DNA of 64,000 bases from Terriglobia bacterium (lineage in GTDB: Bacteria > Acidobacteriota > Terriglobia > Terriglobales > Acidobacteriaceae), in NCBI GenBank assembly GCA_032252755.1, contig JAVUPY010000052.1, forward strand, positions 186,001 to 250,000, given 5' to 3'. This document shows positions 38,584-44,625 of the stretch, one piece after another. Position numbers and translations under genes: made by a program. The notes under the pieces were generated by a model. The model was not told where the DNA came from, did not search any database, and saw nothing but the letters and a program-made list of their open reading frames with translations. Each line of letters starts with the position of its first letter. The first letter of the stretch is position 1.

Positions 38584-39834
38584 TTACGCTGCCTCTACTG
38601 CTTCGTTTTTTTGTGCAGTTTTCGGTACATTCGGTACAACTGAGGGCAATTCGAATCCGAATCCGCACCGTTCTGCCCATTTTCTGCGGAATGCCACGTC
38701 CTCTTTGATCTTGTCGTAGAGGTCGCTCATATCCTCCCCCGCATGACCCATCCAGTATTTGTATAGTCCCGCAGGGCACTCCGTGTAATTCCGCAGGTAC
38801 GTATTCCGAAAACGACGAAACGCATGGTTTCCAGCTTTGTGCGTTCCCGTAAACGGATTCACGTATTTGAGTTCTTTCAGCGCCTTATGCAGATGACGCC
38901 TGATTATGTTCGTTGGCGACACTGGTTTTCCTTTTCGAGTACAGAAGAGGAATCCCGTCTTGCGGTCGCCAATGAACTGTTTGAGCATCTCGGCAATGCT
39001 CGGGTGAAGATCGACCTGACGAAAGCCGTTCGCAGTCTTGAGCCGCAGTTCGACTTTCCCGTGACGAACCTTCTGCTTGATGTAGAGAGTCAGGAAGTCG
39101 GACGACATGTGCTTGTCGATTTCGATACCGAGCACCTCTCCGATTCTCAAACCCGCCGCACCGCACAGGATGAAAATCATCCGTTCCCGTGACTTCTTCC
39201 ATCGCACCAAACCGTTCATTACCTCAGCAGAAAAGGACGGCGTGTTCTGCTTGTCCTTTTCGACGACGGGCAGATCGATGAACTCGTGATTCCACTTGCG
39301 CGGATAGATTTGCTCTCCTTCCTCATCGACAGCGGAAGCCACCACCATCTTGACCACTGGCACGTAGTTATCACTTATCGTCTTCGGCGACAAACCGCCT
39401 TCCGACATTCTGGCAACGAGTGTTTTGAGCACTGCATTGTTGACCTCGGATAGCGGCAGGTCTCCGATATTCGGGTTGATCCAATTATCCAAGCAGCCTT
39501 TCCAAAGTTCCAACGTCGCATTTGCTAATGGTTTGCGCTTGCGACGCTGAATGTGGTTCAGCCACCACTTCGCTTGCTGGCGGAATGTGACGCCGTGAGC
39601 CTGTTTCACCACCTTGTCGAAGAGCTCAACTGTATCCGCTCCGCTCCCCGTGATGATTTCACGGGCGCGCCGTTCTCTTTCTGATTTGGATATGCAACCG
39701 GGACCGGAGATCGGGCATATCTTGGCTCGCATGTGCCTTCTCTCTTCCTGTCCCGGTACATCCATCCACCAACGAACAACCCACCATTTACCGCTCACTT
39801 CAATGTGGCCGTTCTGACCAGTTCGGCGGGACAT
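38584..39834 (-). CDS. int: Tyrosine recombinase / ICE integrase
   Basis: A 416-residue site-specific recombinase. I use the ATG at 39834 (AGAGG upstream); the open frame extends 101 codons farther with no protein-like character. A SAM-like core-binding domain occupies about residues 80-180. The catalytic set is visible: R in AAGLRIGE (about 229), HAFR (H336, R339), H of WMGHAG (about 364) and the nucleophile Y in SDLYDKI (about 372). It points to tRNA-Pro, whose 3' end is 25 bp from the int stop, so it most likely integrates and excises this element there. Confidence 0.92.
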   Translation of the reverse strand: MSRRTGQNGHIEVSGKWWVVRWWMDVPGQEERRHMRAKICPISGPGCISKSERERRAREIITGSGADTVELFDKVVKQAHGVTFRQQAKWWLNHIQRRKRKPLANATLELWKGCLDNWINPNIGDLPLSEVNNAVLKTLVARMSEGGLSPKTISDNYVPVVKMVVASAVDEEGEQIYPRKWNHEFIDLPVVEKDKQNTPSFSAEVMNGLVRWKKSRERMIFILCGAAGLRIGEVLGIEIDKHMSSDFLTLYIKQKVRHGKVELRLKTANGFRQVDLHPSIAEMLKQFIGDRKTGFLFCTRKGKPVSPTNIIRRHLHKALKELKYVNPFTGTHKAGNHAFRRFRNTYLRNYTECPAGLYKYWMGHAGEDMSDLYDKIKEDVAFRRKWAERCGFGFELPSVVPNVPKTAQKNEAVEAA

Positions 39835-40045
39835 ACACTTTCCTCTCCGCTTCACTGGTGTCGCTGGAACGAACTTAATATCAGTGGTCGACAATTGCAA
39901 TGGACGGAATTCCCTGATCCGCCGAGAGTGCGAACGTTCTCGCACCGAGGCTTCTTCATTCACCGCCAGAAAGGTGCCGCTCTCCTCAGGCGAATTGCCG
40001 TGGAAAGAAAGAATGGAAACAGCGCGAATGGCTAAAGGGAAATGC

Positions 40046-40174
40046 TTAAGGGAAGGACGTCCCGCCGCCGAGTCTGATATACGGCGGCCCCAGCCCTGCC
40101 CACCGCCAATACCGCAGCGTGCTCTCTGGCAAATCAAGAATCGCGGACACTTGTTTCGTATTGATCAACTTCAC
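40046..40174 (-). pseudogene. Truncated AlpA/MerR-type HTH protein (excisionase-like remnant)
   Basis: A short reading frame whose N-terminus, VKLINTKQVSAILDLPESTLRYWRWAGLGPPYIRLGGG, is the classical winged HTH of AlpA/Xis-type excisionases. Such proteins normally run on by 20-30 residues after YIRLG, but here a stop follows GGTSFP. A neighbouring frame stays open through the region, so a frameshift is possible. I take the GTG at 40174 as start. It lies just upstream of int on the same strand, the usual place for a recombination directionality factor. It may be a very short functional protein or decayed. Confidence 0.5.
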
Positions 40175-40294
40175 CGTCCCGCACCTCAAGCGTGAAATCG
40201 CACTGGTTGTCCTGCTTGCTGATCGGCGGCGATTTTCACCAAACCAATCGAAAGACAACCCGGCACGCTCAAGTTAGGCCGGAAATCTTCAGTC

Positions 40295-40336
40295 GATCTA
40301 TATCTTTTTGAGCCGACTTATTCCGTTTAGATATAA
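40295..40336 (-). promoter_or_regulatory. 42-bp ICE element, copy 1 (upstream of xis/int)
   Basis: Read on the minus strand it begins TTATATCTAAACGGAATAAG and ends CAAAAAGATATAGATC. It matches copy 2 at 57622-57663 at 36 of 42 positions. Arms TTATATCT and AGATATAG form an AT-rich inverted repeat with 31 bp between corresponding bases. It lies about 120 bp ahead of the HTH/int reading frames and in their orientation, suggesting an operator or activator site. Confidence 0.6.
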
Positions 40337-40619
40337 ATCCACGCCCACACTCTGTTGCACGGAGACCACAATCCCAGCTCCGCCCAGAATCAGAAGATTC
40401 CACCTGAGACCTGCTTTCCTGACTCCATGCACGTAAAGCCAACCTCTCGGATTGCGCCTACGCGCGCCGTTCCCCGCACTTCCGCCGGGCGAGTGCGCCC
40501 ACTCCGCTACGCTCCGGGACGGCCCTTCGGGACAGCGCGTCCGCGCGCCAAACGATAAAGCTGTTTGGCACTTGCCACGCCCGCCACTCGGTCCTTCACC
40601 CTCGCCCTCTGTCGTTCCT
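40337..40619. other. Non-coding GC-rich palindromic region (possible oriT or other cis site)
   Basis: No gene is supported here. The stretch about 40470-40555 is dense in short palindromes and alternating CG words (GGGCGAGTGCGCCCACTCC, CGGGACGGCCCTTCGGGAC, GCGCGTCCGCGCGC). Similar GC-rich, inverted-repeat-rich tracts accompany transfer origins or replication sites in plasmids and ICEs, and this lies between the int and ardC/parB modules. No relaxase gene or known nic sequence was recognised, so the assignment is tentative. Confidence 0.3.
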
Positions 40620-40700
40620 CTTTGTCTCCCTGTGGTTCGTTTTTTCCTTCGCTTCGCTCCCAGGTGAAAGAAAAAAACGCCCCACAGGGCAGACAAAGGA
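40620..40700. repeat. Long imperfect inverted repeat in the ardC 5' leader
   Basis: The left arm CTTTGTCTCCCTGTGG...CGTTTTTTCCTTC is matched by the reverse complement of the right arm GAAAGAAAAAAACG...CCACAGGGCAGACAAAG, about 30 pairs around a short loop. The right arm reaches into the AAAGGA ribosome site of ardC, so the folded mRNA could block translation. Confidence 0.65.
40666..40690 (-). terminator. Minus-strand intrinsic terminator inside the inverted repeat
   Basis: On the minus strand GCCC-TGTG-GGGC is followed by GTTTTTTTC. The stem is short but the T-run is excellent. It would stop antisense transcription entering from ardC toward the int region. Confidence 0.5.
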
Positions 40701-40707
40701 AAAAACA

Positions 40708-41649
40708 ATGGAATATCAAAGCAACAACAACAGCAACGGCTCAGCCGCCGTCAATGCGGCTTCCGGCAGTAATAACCGGAAGCCCGCGACCGCACAGCAG
40801 CTCATCCGCGAAAACGTGCAGTATCTCATCCAGCAACTCGAAGCCGGACACAGCGAAGCCCTCACCGCCTTCCTCGACGCAATGGCTCATTTTCACAACT
40901 ACTCGTTCGGAAATGTTTTGCTGATTGCGCGGCAGAGACCCACGGCAACGCATGTTGCAGGGATGAGAACGTGGAACGAGCTAGGCCGCCGCGTAAAACG
41001 CGGGGAAAAGGGCATCGCCATTCTTGCGCCCATGATTGGCAAGAACCGCAAGAAGCGGAAGCAGGAGAGCGAAGAAATCGACTCGAACAAGTCCGCTCTG
41101 CTCGGCTTTCGTCGCGTCTACGTGTGGGATGAGGCGCAGACCGACGGCGCACCACTGCCAACGCTCGGAGAGACCACCGGAGAAGTCGGCGAATATCACG
41201 ACCGCTTGCGGGAGTTTGTCTCTTCACGCGGAATCGCCTTGGAGTACAGCGAAGACATCGCGCCTGCATTGGGTGTTTCCTACGGCGGCAGAATCGCGCT
41301 GCTGCCCGGACAGACGAAGGCCGAGGAGTTCGCCGCTCTTGTTCACGAGACCGCGCACGAATTTCTGCACAAGGCCGAGCGGCGCACGGCAACTACCAAG
41401 ACGGTGCGAGAGACGGAAGCGGAAGCAGTCGCCTTTGTCGTCGCAAAAGCCATCGGCCTGAACGCCAACACCAGCGCTGCTTACATCCAGCTTTACCACG
41501 GCAACGCCGAGTTGCTGATGGAAAGCCTTGAAGTCGTCCAGCAAACAGCTTCCGCGATCCTCTCGGGAATCCAGACGAAAGAATCCATTTCACAGGAAGG
41601 TCCCGACTCTCAGTTTTCAACCACGGAAGCGGCACAGACCGCCGCCTAA
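40708..41649 (+). CDS. ardC: ArdC-type ssDNA-binding / zincin-like antirestriction protein
   Basis: A 313-residue ICE protein. The N-terminal ArdC domain (about residues 28-125) shows NYSFGNVLLIARQRP, GMRTWNELGRRVKRGEKGIAILAP and RVYVWDEAQT. The C-terminal zincin-like domain carries HETAHEFLH (about 213-221) with the ETEAEAVAFVVAKAIG helix supplying the distal ligand, an HExxH peptidase signature. ArdC proteins enter recipients during conjugation and protect incoming DNA from restriction; the peptidase part is intact here. AAAGGA precedes the ATG, within a long inverted repeat. Confidence 0.85.
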   Translation: MEYQSNNNSNGSAAVNAASGSNNRKPATAQQLIRENVQYLIQQLEAGHSEALTAFLDAMAHFHNYSFGNVLLIARQRPTATHVAGMRTWNELGRRVKRGEKGIAILAPMIGKNRKKRKQESEEIDSNKSALLGFRRVYVWDEAQTDGAPLPTLGETTGEVGEYHDRLREFVSSRGIALEYSEDIAPALGVSYGGRIALLPGQTKAEEFAALVHETAHEFLHKAERRTATTKTVRETEAEAVAFVVAKAIGLNANTSAAYIQLYHGNAELLMESLEVVQQTASAILSGIQTKESISQEGPDSQFSTTEAAQTAA

Positions 41650-41731
41650 CCGCACCGCACCATAGGCGCGGACAGGCGAAGTGTGTCTGTCCGCTCGACT
41701 TTCACCTATTACTCGAAAGGAGCAAATCGTC

Positions 41732-43342
41732 ATGTCTACCGCAGTTAGCATCAACAACAATGAATACCGCAATCTGCCTGTCGTACAGTTGCAGGAATCG
41801 CCCACCAACCCACGCCGCCGCTTCGATGAACACAGCCTAGCGGAACTGGCTGCCAGCTTTACGGCCCAAGGAGTGTTACAGCCCTTGCTTGTTCGCGAGA
41901 TCGAAGAAAGCAAGTACGAGGTCGTTGCCGGAGCACGCAGATTGCGTGCCGCCAAACTGGCAGCACTCGAAACCGTTCCTGTGCGGGTTGTGGAACTCTC
42001 GGACGCCGCCTGTGCCGAGGCTCAGTTGGTCGAGAACATTCAGCGCGAAGGCGTGCATCCTCTGGAGGAAGCCTTCGCCTTCCACGTGCTTCTGCACACG
42101 GATGGGCTTCAGTACGACATCCAGAGTTTGGCTGCCAAGGCTGGAAAGAGTCCGGCTTTCGTGGCAACTCGGTTGCGCTTGACCGAACTGATTCCATCCA
42201 TTGCCGAGGCCTTCTTGGCAGACCAGATCGGAGTAGGACACGCGCTGGAAATTGCCAAACTGCCGCAATCAGAACAGCAACTCGCATTCGATGCGGCATT
42301 CCGTACCGTCTGGAGTGGCAGCAAAGAAAGTCGCGTATTGCTGCCCGTGCGGGAGTTGACGGCATGGCTTGAGCAGAACATCCTGCTCTCACTTGATGCC
42401 GTGGCGTTCGACAAGGGCGATGAAACACTTGTGCCAGAAGCCGGGAGTTGTACGAACTGCCCCAAACGAACCGGATACAACACGCTGCTCTTCGATGCAG
42501 CGTTGAAAGATAGTTGTACCGATCAGCATTGCTACAACAACAAGCTCAGCAAACTCGTCGAGCGACAGATTGCCGAGAAACCGAAGCTGGTACAAATCAC
42601 GACCAGCTACGGAACGCGCGGCGATGATGCCGTGCTTGGACGCAACCGTTACGTCGCCTTGAATCTTTCGGCGAAGAACAGGAAGTCAAAAGCGCCACTC
42701 TCGCCACACCAGAAGCCATGCAAGCAAATGAGCGAGGCGATTGTGGTGGACGGCACGGAACGTGGTCACATCGTAAAGGTATGCACCGATCCGACTTGTT
42801 CCGTTCACTTCGCCGACCGAGCCGCACCCAATCCAGAGCAGATGGCAAAGGAGCGTGAACAGCGGCGCAAGGAACTGGAACGGCAGAAGCTCGAAACCAC
42901 GGTGCGGCACCGCACGCTGGCCGAAGTGCTCAAGCGCGTTGGTTCTCCGCTCGACCGTGCCGACCTCGTTCTGGTAGCGAGTGCGCTGCTGAATAGGCTC
43001 GAACCCATGAGGAAAGAAGTGTTCGCGCGGAGGCACAAGCTGATTGAAAAGACAGGCAGCGAGGTGACGTATCCGCAGGTGCAGCAGGCCATCGCAAAGC
43101 TGCTGCGGCAAGCGGATGAGGCAGCGCTATCAAAGCTGCTGATCGAGGTCACCTTGCTGGAGGTTGCGGACCACCCATCCCAAAGCGATGCAGATGCTCT
43201 GACTACAACGGCCAAACGGCATCGCGTGGACGTAGTGAAGGTCCGCAAAGCGGTCGAGCAGGAGTTTGCCGCCAAGCGAGACAAGCAGGAGAGTAAGCAG
43301 AAAACCGCTGCGAAAAAGACAGCCGCGAAACCCGCTGCGTAA
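41732..43342 (+). CDS. ParB/RepB/Spo0J-family partition-like protein
   Basis: A 536-residue protein. The ATG at 41732 follows GAAAGGAG; an earlier start at 41681 has no such site. The N-terminal ParB nuclease-like domain contains SPTNPRRRFDE, GVLQPLLVRE, the GARR box (VAGARRLRAAKLA, about 64-76) and ENIQREGVHPLEEA. An HTH region follows (SLAAKAGKSPAFVATRLRLTELIPSI). The C-terminal half has several CxxC pairs (GSCTNCPKRTGYN, CTDQHCYNNKL) and a Lys/Ala-rich tail. Such long ParB-like proteins are common in ICEs and plasmids of environmental bacteria; no parA is adjacent, so a regulatory or transfer role is as likely as partition. Confidence 0.85.
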   Translation: MSTAVSINNNEYRNLPVVQLQESPTNPRRRFDEHSLAELAASFTAQGVLQPLLVREIEESKYEVVAGARRLRAAKLAALETVPVRVVELSDAACAEAQLVENIQREGVHPLEEAFAFHVLLHTDGLQYDIQSLAAKAGKSPAFVATRLRLTELIPSIAEAFLADQIGVGHALEIAKLPQSEQQLAFDAAFRTVWSGSKESRVLLPVRELTAWLEQNILLSLDAVAFDKGDETLVPEAGSCTNCPKRTGYNTLLFDAALKDSCTDQHCYNNKLSKLVERQIAEKPKLVQITTSYGTRGDDAVLGRNRYVALNLSAKNRKSKAPLSPHQKPCKQMSEAIVVDGTERGHIVKVCTDPTCSVHFADRAAPNPEQMAKEREQRRKELERQKLETTVRHRTLAEVLKRVGSPLDRADLVLVASALLNRLEPMRKEVFARRHKLIEKTGSEVTYPQVQQAIAKLLRQADEAALSKLLIEVTLLEVADHPSQSDADALTTTAKRHRVDVVKVRKAVEQEFAAKRDKQESKQKTAAKKTAAKPAA

Positions 43343-43362
43343 ACTGTACGATCTACAATTCA

Positions 43363-43395
43363 GGCACTCGGAGACTATCCGGGTGCCTTTTCTTC
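43363..43395 (+). terminator. Intrinsic terminator after the parB-like gene
   Basis: GGCACTCGGA, loop GACTA, TCCGGGTGCC, then TTTTCTTCT. It is 21 bp downstream of the stop and marks the right limit of the ICE backbone before the metal cargo. Confidence 0.88.
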
Positions 43396-43407
43396 TGGTT
43401 CGCCAGC

Positions 43408-43481
43408 CCGTGATCCCACCCACCTAAGGGCTCCTGCTACCTGCAGGAGGCTTCTTCACCCCACCCACGGGCAAGGCGCGA
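43408..43481 (+). repeat. Cargo-flanking direct repeat, left copy
   Basis: Begins CCGTGATCCCACCCACCTAA and ends CCCACGGGCAAGGCGCGA. The copy at 57502-57575 has the same length and orientation and is roughly three-quarters identical, with identical outer segments. Each contains a short hairpin (here CTCCTGC-TACCT-GCAGGAG). Confidence 0.65.
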
Positions 43482-43776
43482 ATAGCTTTCCATTGCCGAC
43501 GCCTCGCGATGATCCTGTTTTCTGAACACTTGCGCGTTTGTCGGTACTAACCCAACCAGGCGAGCTGATAACGTCCGGGTTGCCCGTCCTTCGGAAGCAC
43601 CGGCTCATCAGCAGGGTGCGTCCTCTGCCCGCAGCATCTGCCGTTTTAACGGGAACGCAGTGCGCGAGTAAACCAATGACGATTTTGACCACTGAAAGCG
43701 TGGCGCTCACCGCAATGCTGATCAGCGCGATCCGTTTACCAAGGGCAACGTTTGAACTGTTTCCGGTAGCGCTCAC
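43456..43776 (-). pseudogene. N-terminal remnant of a cation diffusion facilitator
   Basis: The first 40 or so residues (GNSSNVALGKRIALISIAVSATLSVVKIVIGLLA) are the N-terminus and first TM helix of a CDF metal efflux protein. After HCVPV the frame no longer resembles the family and there are no further TM helices. A complete CDF is about 300 residues, so only the start survives, cut off at about 43655. GTG start at 43776 overlaps the stop of the lipoprotein gene (GTGA coupling), showing it was once a functional operon member. The remnant ends inside the left direct repeat. Confidence 0.7.
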
Positions 43777-44156
43777 TTCCGCTCGCTGCTCTGTTCCGCT
43801 CCGGCGCCTAATGCACTTTCCTCAACCCCGTGAACCATAGTCATACAGGTAGACATGCTCTTCTTCGCATCGTCCATTTGCACGGATAGCCGCTTCGTGT
43901 CTGGCATGCGCGCCGATACCAGTGCTGCGGCACGATTTAGGGCATCGCTCGCTTTCCCGCAATGCTCCCTCAGCTCCTTTGCCAGATCCGTCGAAGAGAG
44001 ATAGACGTGGCGATTCTCACTGGAGCGGTCCGGCGACTTCGCGGCGGGCGAGGCACTTCCTTCCGGATTTTGGTGCGAGGTGTTTGGCGAAGGCTCCCGA
44101 GAGCAGCTCAGGCACAGCACGGAGCTGAGTATCATGACCGCGAATAGATTCCGCAT
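43773..44156 (-). CDS. Small metal-cluster lipoprotein, hypothetical
   Basis: A 127-residue protein with a lipoprotein signal (MRNLFAVMILSSVLCLSC, lipobox LCLSC). A Ser/Pro-rich linker follows, and a helical C-terminal domain with two Cys (LREHCGKASDAL and MSTCMTMVHGVEE). No family recognised. It is in the minus-strand metal-resistance block and overlaps the CDF remnant by 4 bp. A periplasmic metal-binding or sensor role is possible but not shown. Confidence 0.55.
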   Translation of the reverse strand: MRNLFAVMILSSVLCLSCSREPSPNTSHQNPEGSASPAAKSPDRSSENRHVYLSSTDLAKELREHCGKASDALNRAAALVSARMPDTKRLSVQMDDAKKSMSTCMTMVHGVEESALGAGAEQSSERK

Positions 44157-44194
44157 ACCAACACTCCAGGCTCAGTGTATAAGATGGTACGAGC

Positions 44195-44296
44195 ATGACG
44201 CGACGCGAGAAAATCTTCTTCATTGTGGGCGCATTGACTGCACTGATTGTGGTCGCGATTGTGCACCATCTCATCACCTATCCTCATGGGCGATGA
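44195..44296 (+). CDS. Possible 33-residue single-TM peptide
   Basis: ATG ... TGA encoding a basic N-terminus (MTRREK), a continuous hydrophobic helix of about 18 residues and a His-containing tail (VHHLITYPHGR). It lies on the plus strand in the spacer between two minus-strand genes, with no other ORF of merit there. The clean positive-inside TM pattern suggests a real small membrane protein. There is only a weak purine-rich stretch (AAGATGG) upstream. Confidence 0.4.
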   Translation: MTRREKIFFIVGALTALIVVAIVHHLITYPHGR

Positions 44297-44346
44297 TCAT
44301 GGTTACTCTGGACTTAGGCAATACGCCGGTGCTCGCGCGGCGTGGC

Positions 44347-44625
44347 CTACAGATTCACAGTTCGGTGTCGCTTACTTATTTTTGCACGCAGTTTGCGTTG
44401 ATGTGAGTACGATGTTCTTAGCCCTTCAATGCCGAACAGAGTTCCGACCGTGCAAAAGAGCAGACCGCCGATCAAGCTCCGCAGCATCAGATCGTGATGC
44501 ACAATTGTGTGCCACAGCCCCCTGCTCAGCATAACCACGCCAATTGTCACGAAAAGGAAACTCGCTCCCACGTCGAACCAGACGATCCGACGGAGTGGTC
44601 TTCGTTTACCGAATACTTCGTGCAT
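44347..44625 (-). CDS. Small two-TM hypothetical protein
   Basis: A 92-residue protein with two TM segments (about residues 16-34 and 47-67) separated by a His-containing loop (LWHTIVHHDL), a basic N-terminus (KRRPLRR) and a basic tail. No family recognised. It starts inside the last codons of the P-type ATPase gene (20-bp overlap), so it is translated from the same mRNA and may assist efflux. Confidence 0.55.
   Translation of the reverse strand: MHEVFGKRRPLRRIVWFDVGASFLFVTIGVVMLSRGLWHTIVHHDLMLRSLIGGLLFCTVGTLFGIEGLRTSYSHQRKLRAKISKRHRTVNL

Noticed and set aside
39835-40137. 101-codon N-terminal extension of the integrase frame
   Set aside because: No homology-like character, overlaps the HTH remnant, and the ATG at 39834 has a ribosome site and gives a normal integrase length.
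43538-43840. Plus-strand ORF opposite the CDF remnant
   Set aside because: No domain or ribosome site; the minus frame shows a recognisable CDF N-terminus.
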